The notes beneath the pieces are model-generated. The model was not told where the DNA came from, did no database searches, and was given only the letters and a program-made list of their open reading frames with translations. A DNA stretch of 64,000 nt from Achromobacter seleniivolatilans (GTDB lineage Bacteria; Pseudomonadota; Gammaproteobacteria; Burkholderiales; Burkholderiaceae_B), in assembly GCF_030864005.1 (NCBI RefSeq), contig NZ_CP132976.1, positions 620,001 through 684,000 on the forward strand. Reading direction: 5' to 3'. The position numbers and the translations under genes are program-made. Shown in pieces: positions 52,720-61,206 of the stretch (position 1 is the stretch's first letter; every line of letters begins with the position of its first letter).

Positions 52720-55344
52720 ATGACTAAACCCCAATCTCCGCGTTCTCGTCCGGCAGGCACCCCGAGGGCAGCCTCCGAAGGGCGCGACGGTCGGTCCTTT
52801 TTCTCGCGTCCCAAGGGCGACGAGCGCCAAGCTCCCCCGCGGGAGCGTGCTGAGCGTGTGCGCGAAGAGCGCCCCAGCGGCAATCGCGATACCGGCCGTC
52901 CGGCGCCGCGCCCGTCCTTCGACGCACCGCGCGGTGAAAACCGGGGCGGTGGCCGTGCAGGCCAAGGCCGTCCGGGTCAGCGTCCTTCTTTTGACGCCCC
53001 GCGTGGTGAAAACCGCGGCGGTGAGCGTGGCGCGTACAACTCGGAACGCCGCGAAGGCTCTGGCGGCCGTCCTGATTCGCGTCCGTCCTATGGCAATGGC
53101 CCGCGTGGCGAAAACCGTGGCGGCGAACGCGCCTCCTACGGTTCGGAACGCCGCGAAGGCCAGGGCGGCCGTCCTGATTCGCGCCCGTCCTACGGCAATG
53201 GCCCGCGTGGCGAAAACCGTGGCGGCGAACGCGCCTCCTACGGTTCGGAGCGCCGCGAAGGTCAGGGCGGCCGTCCTGATTCGCGCCCGTCCTATGGCAA
53301 TGGCCCGCGTGGCGAAAACCGTGGCGGCGAACGCGCCTCCTACGGTTCGGAGCGCCGCGAAGGCCAGGCTGGTCGTCCTGATTCGCGCCCGTCCTACGGC
53401 AATGGCCCGCGTGGCGAAAACCGCGGCGGCGAACGCGCTTCCTACGGTTCGGAACGCCGCGAAGGTCAGGGCGGTCGTCCTGATTCCCGCCCGTCCTATG
53501 GCAATGGCCCGCGTGGCGAAAACCGTGGCGGCGAACGCGCTTCCTACGGTTCGGAGCGCCGCGAAGGCCAGGGCGGCCGTCCTGATTCGCGCCCGTCCTA
53601 TGGCAATGGCCCGCGTGGCGAAAACCGTGGCGGAGAACGCGCTTCCTACGGTTCAGAGCGCCGCGAAGGCCAGGACCGGTCGGATTCGCGCCCGTCCTAT
53701 AACGCGCCGCGTGGCGAAGAGCGCAGCGGCGAGCGCAACCACGGCGGTGAACGCAACCACGGCGGAGAACGTAACCATTCCGCCGGTTCGCGTGGCGGCG
53801 AGGGTTCGTACGGCAATCGTGAACAAGCGCCCCAAAAGCCCGAGTTCAACCGTCCGCGCCAGTCATATGCGGCAATCCGCATCGACCAAGTGCAACGGGT
53901 CCTGGGCGAAATCCTGCAATGGACGTACCCGGCAGACTCTGCCTTGTCGCACTGGCTGCGCCACCACCCGAACCTGGGTGCGCGTGATCGCTCTGAAGTT
54001 GCCGAAGCCGTCTATGACGTGCTGCGCCATCTGCGCCGTTATCGCCAGTTCGGCGAAAGCGGTGTGGGCCCGGCATCCCGCCGTTTGGCCATTCTGGGCT
54101 TGAACGCGACCTTGGGTGCCCAAGCGCTGGAAGAGGGGCTGGATGCGGGCGAAGCTGAATGGCTCAAGCGTGTGTCGCAGATCGACCTGGCCACCTTGCC
54201 CCGCGCTGTACGCGGCAGCATCCCCGACTGGCTGGACGAGCGTCTGAGCGTCATGGAAAGCCCGGAAACGCTGGTCGAAGCGCTGAATCGCCAGGCCAGC
54301 CTGGATCTGCGCGTGAATCCGCTGAAGGCCGAACGCGATGCGATGCTGACTGAATTGCAGCAAAGCGCTGGCCGCTACGAACCCGTTGCCATGCCGTTCT
54401 CGCCGTGGGGCATCCGCATGGAAGGCCGTCCGGCCATCAATCGCTGGCCGCAATTTGAAAACGGCAGCATCGAAGTGCAGGACGAAGGCAGCCAGTTGCT
54501 GGCGCTGCTGGTTGCGCCGCGCCGTGGCGAAATGATCATCGATTTCTGCGCGGGTGCCGGCGGCAAGACCTTGTTGCTGGGCGCACTGATGCGTTCCACG
54601 GGCCGTTTGTATGCCTTTGACGTGTCGGCAGCCCGTTTGGCGCGCGCCAAGCCGCGCTTTGCGCGCAGTGGCCTGTCCAACGTCGTGCCCGTCGTGATTG
54701 ACAGCGAAAACGATGCTCGCGTGAAGCGTCTGGCTGGCAAGGCCCAGCGCGTTCTGGTTGACGCCCCTTGCAGCGGAATCGGCACTTTGCGCCGTAATCC
54801 CGACCTGAAATGGCGCCAGCACCCGGAATCGCTGGCCGAGTTGGGCCGCTTGCAGGAACGCATCTTGAACAGCGCGTCGCGTTGCGTCGCGCCCGGCGGC
54901 CGTCTGGTTTACGCCACGTGCAGCTTGCTGGCGGAAGAAAACGAGGTGCAGGCCGAGCGGTTCCTGGCCAGCCACCCCGATTTCGAACGCGTGGACGCTG
55001 CCGAGATTCTGGCTGCCCGTTGCGAAAACCTGAATCTGGAAGGCCCCTACGTCCAGCTCCGTCCCGATTTGCACGGTACGGATGGCTTCTTTGCTGCCGT
55101 CTTTGAGCGCAAAAAGAAGGGTGCCGCCACGGATGCAACCGAAGCCGCCGAGGTGACGGATGCTGACGCTGACGCCGACATTGATGCCGACATCGATGCA
55201 GATGTGCAAGCCGATGCGCCGGAGCGCGATGAGGTTCAGGTGGAAACCCAAGCTGCCACGGCTGAAGTTGACGCCGCTGAAGCCGAAGCCGAGGCCGAAG
55301 CTGGCACCGAGGCCACCCCGGCCAAGGAAGCCAAGCCAGCGTAA
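52720..55344 (+). CDS. rsmB: RsmB, 16S rRNA m5C967 methyltransferase, with RGG-repeat N-terminus and acidic tail
   Basis: An 874-residue protein, about twice the length of E. coli RsmB (429). Residues about 385-795 are the RsmB core: a NusB-like RNA-binding part, then a methyltransferase with FCAGAGGKT as SAM site and two catalytic cysteines, in VDAPCSGIGTLRRNP (near 683) and YATCSLL (near 733). Residues 1-385 are arginine/glycine/serine-rich and disordered, with six near-identical 34-residue repeats at 117-320 holding RGENRGGERASYGSERREG. Residues 796-874 are an alanine/acidic tail. The extensions should affect RNA binding or assembly; their role is unknown. The CDS starts 65 bases after purN. 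Confidence 0.93.
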   Translation: MTKPQSPRSRPAGTPRAASEGRDGRSFFSRPKGDERQAPPRERAERVREERPSGNRDTGRPAPRPSFDAPRGENRGGGRAGQGRPGQRPSFDAPRGENRGGERGAYNSERREGSGGRPDSRPSYGNGPRGENRGGERASYGSERREGQGGRPDSRPSYGNGPRGENRGGERASYGSERREGQGGRPDSRPSYGNGPRGENRGGERASYGSERREGQAGRPDSRPSYGNGPRGENRGGERASYGSERREGQGGRPDSRPSYGNGPRGENRGGERASYGSERREGQGGRPDSRPSYGNGPRGENRGGERASYGSERREGQDRSDSRPSYNAPRGEERSGERNHGGERNHGGERNHSAGSRGGEGSYGNREQAPQKPEFNRPRQSYAAIRIDQVQRVLGEILQWTYPADSALSHWLRHHPNLGARDRSEVAEAVYDVLRHLRRYRQFGESGVGPASRRLAILGLNATLGAQALEEGLDAGEAEWLKRVSQIDLATLPRAVRGSIPDWLDERLSVMESPETLVEALNRQASLDLRVNPLKAERDAMLTELQQSAGRYEPVAMPFSPWGIRMEGRPAINRWPQFENGSIEVQDEGSQLLALLVAPRRGEMIIDFCAGAGGKTLLLGALMRSTGRLYAFDVSAARLARAKPRFARSGLSNVVPVVIDSENDARVKRLAGKAQRVLVDAPCSGIGTLRRNPDLKWRQHPESLAELGRLQERILNSASRCVAPGGRLVYATCSLLAEENEVQAERFLASHPDFERVDAAEILAARCENLNLEGPYVQLRPDLHGTDGFFAAVFERKKKGAATDATEAAEVTDADADADIDADIDADVQADAPERDEVQVETQAATAEVDAAEAEAEAEAGTEATPAKEAKPA
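53068..53679 (+). repeat. Six tandem 102-bp repeats inside rsmB
   Basis: Copies begin at 53068, 53170, 53272, 53374, 53476 and 53578, in frame, differing mainly at third codon positions. Degenerate partial units flank them on both sides (about 52910-53067 and 53680-53760). Copy number is likely to vary between strains and could be miscounted in short-read assemblies. Confidence 0.95.
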
Positions 55345-55366
55345 AACGCCGTTGGCTCGCGCCAGC

Positions 55367-55762
55367 TCAAGGAGCTGGCGTGACGCCGACGGTAGCGCTG
55401 TAGCGGCGGGTGCCGATTGTCTTGTTCTGGTATTTCACTTCCCAGGATAAGACGTCGGAACCTGGCTGATTCGCCTGGTAGACGACTTGCGACACCGCCA
55501 CGGCTTTGTAAGCGCAGCGGCCGGAATCGCTGGATTGGCCCCGCGTCTGCACAACGCTGGCGGTGCCCAGTTTAGGCATCACGGTAATCACCACGCGCGG
55601 CGCCCGGAGCGCCAGGCAGTCCGACCCCCTTATCTCGTAGTACGAAGCCAGCACGGCGACGTCGCCTGACTTCATGGTTTGCGCCAGAGCGGGCGTGATG
55701 GCCGTAAACCCGAGCAAAGCCAGGCCAGCACAAAAATAGGGACGGATTTTTTTCAGCAACAT
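55367..55762 (-). CDS. Hypothetical secreted protein
   Basis: A 131-residue product of no family I recognise. A signal peptide is clear (basic MLLKKIRPY, hydrophobic core, cleavage near ALA|QT, residue 27). The mature part of about 104 residues is beta-rich with two cysteines (SDCLALR and GRCAYK) that could form a disulfide. I start at ATG 55762; a TTG at 55816 extends it but adds nothing signal-like. It is convergent with rsmB, 22 bases apart, and has no partner gene. Confidence 0.7.
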   Translation of the reverse strand: MLLKKIRPYFCAGLALLGFTAITPALAQTMKSGDVAVLASYYEIRGSDCLALRAPRVVITVMPKLGTASVVQTRGQSSDSGRCAYKAVAVSQVVYQANQPGSDVLSWEVKYQNKTIGTRRYSATVGVTPAP

Positions 55763-56120
55763 CAGTGGGGCAAAAGAGACAGTTTGGGCGGCAGTTGCGC
55801 GGAAAGTGTGCGCCAAGGTTATGGCGCGCTCAAGTCGATAGTCGCGCAGCTGACAGGAACTTTAGTACCGAAATGTAGCCAAAACCTGGTGCCATTGCGA
55901 ATACCCCCCACGTATATGGGGTAGCCGGCCCAAGTGCCGTAAGTCCGTAAGGCTCGACCTCGCGTTCTGCCCGAAGTGATCGCGAGAGTGGTTTTCTGTG
56001 CTCAAAACTGGGGCTTAGTCCTTGATTTCGCTCAAAAACTATTTTGAAACTACCTTGTCATAAGACGGCAAAGGTAAGCTAAACTTCAGCTACTTCTCAA
56101 GCGAGGCTCATAACAGCTTT
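55763..56120. other. 358-base gap without a gene
   Basis: No coding frame is convincing. It must contain the promoters of the secreted-protein gene (minus) and the desaturase gene (plus). TACCCC/GGGGTA (55902-55923) is an inverted repeat with a 10-base centre. TTGTCA with TAAACT 19 bases on, near 56056-56086, is a weak promoter candidate for the desaturase gene. Confidence 0.4.
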
Positions 56121-57329
56121 ATGGATTACATCCTCTCCTTCATTGCCGGCGGTCTGACCCAAGCCACTTGGTGGCAGGTCGTCGTTTTCACTCTGGTTGT
56201 GACGCACATCACCATTGTTGCGGTCACGGTCTTTCTCCATCGCAGCCAAGCGCACCGCGGTCTGGATTTGCATCCTGCCGTCATGCACTTCTTCCGTTTC
56301 TGGCTCTGGATGACGACCGGCATGGTCACCAAGGAATGGGTTGCCATTCACCGCAAGCACCACGCCAAATGCGAAAAAGAAGGCGATCCCCATTCGCCGA
56401 TGCTTTTCGGCATCTGGAAGGTACTGTTCCGCGGCGCGGAGCTGTATCGCGAAGAATCGAACAACAAGGAAACCATGGCCAAGTTCGGCCACGGCACGCC
56501 TGACGACTGGCTCGAACGCAACGTCTACACCAAGCGCAGCTTGTGGGGCGTTCTGACCATGTTGGCCATCGACCTCGCCTTGTTCGGCGCCATGGGCCTG
56601 ACGGTCTGGGCCGTGCAAATGGCTTGGATTCCCTTCTGGGCAGCTGGCGTTGTGAACGGTATTGGCCACTATTGGGGCTACCGCAACTACAACAGCCCGG
56701 ACACCAGCACCAACGTGTTCCCGTGGGGCATCGTGATTGGCGGCGAAGAACTGCACAACAATCACCACGCTCATGGCACGTCGGCTAAGTTTTCGGCCAA
56801 GTGGTACGAGTTCGACATCGGCTGGCTGTACATCAGCATCCTGAAGTTCCTTGGCCTGGCCAAGATCAAGAAGGTTGCTCCCAAGCTCAAGCTGGACGAC
56901 ACCCGCACCGGTATTGACCTGCGCACGCTGCAAGGCGTCATCACGCACCGCTACGAAGTCATGGCCCGCTATGCGGACGTGATCAAGAGCGCTGCCCGTG
57001 AAGAGTTGGCCAAGCTGAAGGATTCGCGTCAGGAAGGCAACGCTGACTGCGGCTACAACAAGCTGCACAAGGTGCGTCGCGCTATTCACCGCAACGAGGA
57101 CATCCTCCAGCCGGAACAGCTCGAAGCCGTTGACAAGGCTATTGCTCAGAACAAGTCGCTGGCGACGCTGGTGCAAATGCGCCGCGAACTCGGCCGTATC
57201 TGGGAAAGCTCCAGCGCCAGCAGCGAACAGCTTCTTAACGATCTGCAGGCCTGGTGCCAGCGCGCCCAGCAAAGCGGCATCGCCGGGCTTGAGCAATTTG
57301 CTCAACGTCTGCGCCGCTACGCGGCATGA
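56121..57329 (+). CDS. Membrane fatty-acid desaturase (acyl-lipid/acyl-CoA delta-9 type)
   Basis: A 402-residue diiron desaturase that would put a double bond in membrane acyl chains. The histidine boxes are HRSQAHR (40-46), HRKHH (77-81) and HNNHH (near 212-216), with about four membrane segments between. After residue 260 comes a soluble, helical extension of about 140 residues not needed for the fold, ending in LLNDLQAWCQRAQQSGIAG and LEQFAQRLRRY, which resembles the end of ISL3-family transposases. Its stop overlaps the uvrD start by four bases. Confidence 0.9.
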   Translation: MDYILSFIAGGLTQATWWQVVVFTLVVTHITIVAVTVFLHRSQAHRGLDLHPAVMHFFRFWLWMTTGMVTKEWVAIHRKHHAKCEKEGDPHSPMLFGIWKVLFRGAELYREESNNKETMAKFGHGTPDDWLERNVYTKRSLWGVLTMLAIDLALFGAMGLTVWAVQMAWIPFWAAGVVNGIGHYWGYRNYNSPDTSTNVFPWGIVIGGEELHNNHHAHGTSAKFSAKWYEFDIGWLYISILKFLGLAKIKKVAPKLKLDDTRTGIDLRTLQGVITHRYEVMARYADVIKSAAREELAKLKDSRQEGNADCGYNKLHKVRRAIHRNEDILQPEQLEAVDKAIAQNKSLATLVQMRRELGRIWESSSASSEQLLNDLQAWCQRAQQSGIAGLEQFAQRLRRYAA

Positions 57330-59620
57330 TGCTAGAGAAGCTAAACCCTGAACAACGCGCCGCAGTAACGTTAGAACCACAGCACGCCCTGGTCTTGGCC
57401 GGGGCGGGCAGTGGGAAGACCCGGGTACTCACTACCCGCATGGCCTGGCTGATTCAAACCGGCCAGGCTTCGCCTTTTGGGCTTCTGGCGGTCACGTTCA
57501 CCAATAAAGCTGCCCGCGAGATGCTGGCGCGTATGTCGGCCATTTTGCCGATCGATACGCGCGGCCTCTGGATCGGCACGTTCCACGGCCTGTGCAACCG
57601 CATGCTGCGCGCGCATCACCGCGACGCCGGCCTGCCGCAGAGCTTTCAAATCCTGGATGTCACTGACCAGCTTGCGGCGATCAAACGCCTCATGAAGGCC
57701 AACGGCGTCGACGATGAGAAATTTCCGCCACGCGATGTGCAGCGCTTCATCAATGGCGCCAAGGAAGAAGGCCTGCGTCCGCCGGATGTCGAGGCCTACG
57801 ATGCCCATCGTCGCCGTCTGATCGAGGTCTACCAGCTCTACGAGGCCCAGTGCCAACGCGAGGGTGTGGTCGATTTTGCCGAGCTGTTGTTGCGCGCCTA
57901 CGAACTGCTGTCGCGCAATGCACCGGTGCGCGAACACTATCAACGGCGTTTCCGCCACATTCTGGTCGACGAGTTCCAGGACACCAACACGCTGCAATAC
58001 AAGTGGCTGCGTTTGTTGGCGGGCGGGGGCGCGGCCATCTTCGCCGTGGGCGATGATGACCAATCCATCTACGCATTCCGCGGCGCGAACGTTGGCAACA
58101 TGGCTGACTTCGAGCGCGACTATGCGCACGGCACCGTCATCCGCCTTGAACAGAACTACCGTTCGTTCGGCCATATTCTGGATTCGGCCAATGCGTTGAT
58201 CGGCCATAACACCGGTCGTCTAGGCAAGAATCTGTGGACTGACCAGGGCGAAGGCGAACCGGTGCGCGTCATCGAACAGCCGTCGGATGGCATGGAAGCG
58301 CAATGGATCGTGGACGAAATCCGTTCACTCATCCACGAAGGCAGCCTGCGCCGCGAAATCGCCGTGCTCTATCGCAGCAACGCGCAATCTCGCGTGCTCG
58401 AACATGCGATTTTCTCGGCCGGCATTCCGTACAAGGTGTATGGCGGCCTGCGCTTTTTCGAGCGTCAGGAAATCAAGCACGCGCTGGCCTATCTGCGCCT
58501 GATGGCCAATCCGCACGACGATACGTCGTGGATGCGGGTCGTTAATTTTCCGACGCGCGGCATTGGCGCGCGCACGCTGGAACAGCTGGCCGACGCGGCC
58601 CGTGCACACGACACAAGCCTCTATGGCGCGGTGGCGTTGGTGGCGGGCAAGGGCGGGTCCAATCTGGCTCAGTTTGCGCAGCTTATCCATCGCCTGATCG
58701 AAGAGACGCGCGACCTGCCGTTGCCGGAAGTGGTCGAGCACATGCTTGAGACCAGCGGTTTGAACGCGCACTACAAGGCCGAACGCGAAGGCGCCGAGCG
58801 GCTGGAAAACTTGAACGAATTGATCACGGCTGCGGCCGTGTTCGCTTCCGAAGAGAATTACGACGGCATGCCCGCTGGCGTGGTGCCCGAACAGGCCACC
58901 TCGTCGACGCTGATGCCGGGCGTGGTTGACGCGCCTATCGTGGCCTCGGATGGATTGACGCCGCTGGCGGGATTCCTGTCCCACGCAGCGTTGGAAGCCG
59001 GCGACAATCAGGCCCAACAGGGGCAAGACGCTGTCCAGCTGATGACGGTGCACGCCGCCAAGGGCCTGGAGTTCGACGCGGTATTCATTACCGGCCTGGA
59101 AGAAGGGCTGTTCCCGCACGAGAACAGCATTCTTGAAGCGTCCGGGCTGGAAGAAGAGCGGCGCCTTATGTATGTGGCGATTACCCGCGCGCGCCAACGT
59201 CTGTACATCAGCCTGGCGCAAAGCCGGATGCTGCACGGCCAGACCCGCTACGCCATGCGGTCCCGGTTCCTGGACGAAATTCCGGAAGAGCACCTGAAGT
59301 GGTTGTCGCCCAAGGCTGGGCTGGCGCCGGTCAGCAGTACAGGGGCCGGATGGGGCGGAGGCAATCGGGGCGATGCGTTTGGACGCAAGGCCACCAATAC
59401 TATTGCGCCACGTCAACCGCGTGGCGTCGCCACCGGCGTCACCGTGGGCGACAAGCAGTATCGTGTAGGTCAGGGCGTGCATCATGCGCGGTTTGGCGAT
59501 GGCACGATCATTGGTTTGAGCGGAGCAGGGCAGGACGCTCAGGCTGAAATCCAGTTCCGCGATGTGGGCGCCAAGACCTTGGCGCTGGGTATCGCCAAGC
59601 TTGATATTGTTCAGGGTTGA
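57326..59620 (+). CDS. uvrD: UvrD/PcrA-type DNA helicase
   Basis: A 764-residue superfamily 1A 3'-5' helicase for nucleotide-excision and mismatch repair. Motif I is AGAGSGKT (25-32); also visible are TFTNKAAREM, VDEFQDTNTLQ (motif II), GDDDQSIYAFRGA (III), LEQNYRS (IV), TVHAAKGLEFDAVFITGLEEG (V) and YVAITRARQRL (VI). A C-terminal Tudor-like domain (VGQGVHHARFGDGTIIG) is typical of UvrD/PcrA. ATG 57326 overlaps the desaturase stop; a second ATG follows immediately. Confidence 0.95.
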   Translation: MMLEKLNPEQRAAVTLEPQHALVLAGAGSGKTRVLTTRMAWLIQTGQASPFGLLAVTFTNKAAREMLARMSAILPIDTRGLWIGTFHGLCNRMLRAHHRDAGLPQSFQILDVTDQLAAIKRLMKANGVDDEKFPPRDVQRFINGAKEEGLRPPDVEAYDAHRRRLIEVYQLYEAQCQREGVVDFAELLLRAYELLSRNAPVREHYQRRFRHILVDEFQDTNTLQYKWLRLLAGGGAAIFAVGDDDQSIYAFRGANVGNMADFERDYAHGTVIRLEQNYRSFGHILDSANALIGHNTGRLGKNLWTDQGEGEPVRVIEQPSDGMEAQWIVDEIRSLIHEGSLRREIAVLYRSNAQSRVLEHAIFSAGIPYKVYGGLRFFERQEIKHALAYLRLMANPHDDTSWMRVVNFPTRGIGARTLEQLADAARAHDTSLYGAVALVAGKGGSNLAQFAQLIHRLIEETRDLPLPEVVEHMLETSGLNAHYKAEREGAERLENLNELITAAAVFASEENYDGMPAGVVPEQATSSTLMPGVVDAPIVASDGLTPLAGFLSHAALEAGDNQAQQGQDAVQLMTVHAAKGLEFDAVFITGLEEGLFPHENSILEASGLEEERRLMYVAITRARQRLYISLAQSRMLHGQTRYAMRSRFLDEIPEEHLKWLSPKAGLAPVSSTGAGWGGGNRGDAFGRKATNTIAPRQPRGVATGVTVGDKQYRVGQGVHHARFGDGTIIGLSGAGQDAQAEIQFRDVGAKTLALGIAKLDIVQG

Positions 59621-59625
59621 AAGAC

Positions 59626-59931
59626 ATGGCCAACAACGAGTCCCCGCAAGCCGAGTTAGCGTCCCTGCGCGCCGAGGTCGATGAAATCGATCAGCAGATC
59701 ATGCTGCTGTTGGGTGTGAGATTCCGTTGCACCGACATGATCGGCGAACTGAAGACGAATCACGGCATGGACCTGGTCGATCCCAAGCGGGAATCCCAAC
59801 AGGTCGAACGCATTCGCCGCTTGGCCGAAGAAGCGGGCGTGCCCGCCGCTTTGGCCGAAACGATCCTGCGTGAAGTGATCGACGTCGTGGTCGATCATCA
59901 CACCCGCCTGCGCGAGCGCCCCTACTCGTAA
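59626..59931 (+). CDS. aroQ: Chorismate mutase, AroQ type
   Basis: A 101-residue all-helical enzyme converting chorismate to prephenate for phenylalanine and tyrosine synthesis. The fold is recognisable from LRAEVDEIDQQIMLLLGVRFRCTDMIGELK (split helix 1) and DPKRESQQVERIRRLAEEAG. I start at ATG 59626 with CAGGG upstream; a TTG at 59617 is in frame but lies across the uvrD stop. It is a stand-alone domain, five bases after uvrD, and ends at a very strong inverted repeat. Confidence 0.88.
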   Translation: MANNESPQAELASLRAEVDEIDQQIMLLLGVRFRCTDMIGELKTNHGMDLVDPKRESQQVERIRRLAEEAGVPAALAETILREVIDVVVDHHTRLRERPYS

Positions 59932-59941
59932 AGTCCAGGCT

Positions 59942-59989
59942 GACGGCGCTCTGTGGCTTGCATTGCTCAAGCCACAGAGCGCCGTCTTT
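59942..59989. terminator. 19-bp perfect inverted repeat terminator
   Basis: Arms at 59942-59960 and 59968-59986 (GACGGCGCTCTGTGGCTTG and its complement) with a 7-base loop, then TTT. It separates the convergent chorismate mutase and diheme peroxidase genes. Confidence 0.85.
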
Positions 59990-59997
59990 CTCGCTTA

Positions 59998-61206
59998 TTA
60001 CAAGACCTTCATGAACGCCAACAAGGCGTCGATGTCGTCTGCGCTTAAATCAAGCGGCTGGATGTGAACGGACTTGCGCGGCACATACGGGTCTGCTGCG
60101 TTCAGGCCGGTGGATTGGGCGGACGCCGCTTCCCGGCCCATGCCAGCGTTGTACATCCTTAGCAAGCCCTTCAAATCCGGGAACAGCCCGTTATGCATCC
60201 AGGGTCCGGCCAGCGACACGTTGCGCAGGCTGGGTGTGCGGAATTTGCCCAGATCTGCGGGATCGCGCGTGGCTTCAAAACGCCCCAGATCCTGATTGCG
60301 CCGGCCATAGAATGACAGCCCGATGTTGTGGAACTGGTGATCTGTAAGCAAGGGGCCGCTGTGGCAATTCATGCAGCGGGCCTGCGTACGAAATAGATGC
60401 AGACCCAGCAATTCCGTGTCGTTCAAGGCATTAGCACGGCCGGCCAGAAACGCATCGAATCGCGTGGGCTCGGGACGCAGGGTGGCTACATACGCAGCGA
60501 GCGCGCGGGACAGGCGATCGGCATCTACCGCCGAAGGATTTTCCGTCGCAGTCCCGAAGGCACGCATGAATTGCGCAGGATAGAAGGACGTATCCCGCAG
60601 CCGTGCCACGGCCCCCGCTGCGTCGTGATTCATTTCTCTGGGATCATGCAGCGGACCCATCACCTGCTCCTTCAGACTGCCGGCACGTCCATCCCAGAAC
60701 AGCCTCGGTGCGAAGGGCGCGGCGTATAGCGGCGTGGAACGGCGCCGGCCCATCAGTTGATCTTCGCCTACGGCCAAGGGGCGGCCATCGGTGAAGGCGC
60801 GTTGTGGCAGATGGCAACTTGCACAGGACACTTGCCCCTTGCGCGACAAGCGGCTGTCGAAGAACAGTGTCTGCCCCAGCATCACAATGTCTGGCCGCGC
60901 GACGTCGGCAGCCAGCTCCTCTTGATTCACATTGGCAGCCGTCCACTGCAAGGGCGGACTGGACGCAGGCGGCACTGCCGCCCATTCCGTCCAGCTTACT
61001 CCGGGGTCCAACACGGGTGCAGGCCAAGCCGAAGCGGGCTGCGCATACTGCTGACGCAGGCAAGCAGCGTCCCAAGCCCCCTGTGCACGACATGCGGGCG
61101 TACCAGGATCGCGAGGCGCCGCGGGCAGGGCTTGTGCCATCGCGGAAGTTGCGCTTAGCACGAGCAGGACGCTGAATGTCAGAAGCGGTAGCCGACTTGC
61201 AGCCAT
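59998..61206 (-). CDS. MauG/cytochrome-c-peroxidase-like diheme protein
   Basis: A 402-residue periplasmic protein with a signal peptide (cleavage near AMA|QA, residue 24) and two haem c sites, CASCH (128-132) and CMNCH (278-282), in the arrangement of bacterial diheme peroxidases and MauG. LGQTLFFDSRLSRKGQVSCASCH and FRTPSLRNVSLAGPWMHNG are family landmarks. The long N-terminal segment before the first haem has two extra cysteines (C39, C49). The gene overlaps the upstream TonB receptor by 28 bases, so the pair is one transcript. Functions in such pairs may be peroxide removal or oxidative maturation of a metal-binding partner; here it is open. Confidence 0.88.
   Translation of the reverse strand: MAASRLPLLTFSVLLVLSATSAMAQALPAAPRDPGTPACRAQGAWDAACLRQQYAQPASAWPAPVLDPGVSWTEWAAVPPASSPPLQWTAANVNQEELAADVARPDIVMLGQTLFFDSRLSRKGQVSCASCHLPQRAFTDGRPLAVGEDQLMGRRRSTPLYAAPFAPRLFWDGRAGSLKEQVMGPLHDPREMNHDAAGAVARLRDTSFYPAQFMRAFGTATENPSAVDADRLSRALAAYVATLRPEPTRFDAFLAGRANALNDTELLGLHLFRTQARCMNCHSGPLLTDHQFHNIGLSFYGRRNQDLGRFEATRDPADLGKFRTPSLRNVSLAGPWMHNGLFPDLKGLLRMYNAGMGREAASAQSTGLNAADPYVPRKSVHIQPLDLSADDIDALLAFMKVL

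Noticed and set aside
53068..53679. CRISPR-like regular repeats
   Set aside because: The 102-bp units are contiguous without spacers, in frame and protein-coding.
52847..54103. 418-codon frame overlapping the rsmB repeats in another frame
   Set aside because: It is the same tandem DNA repeat read out of frame; the rsmB frame continues into a conserved catalytic domain and this one does not.
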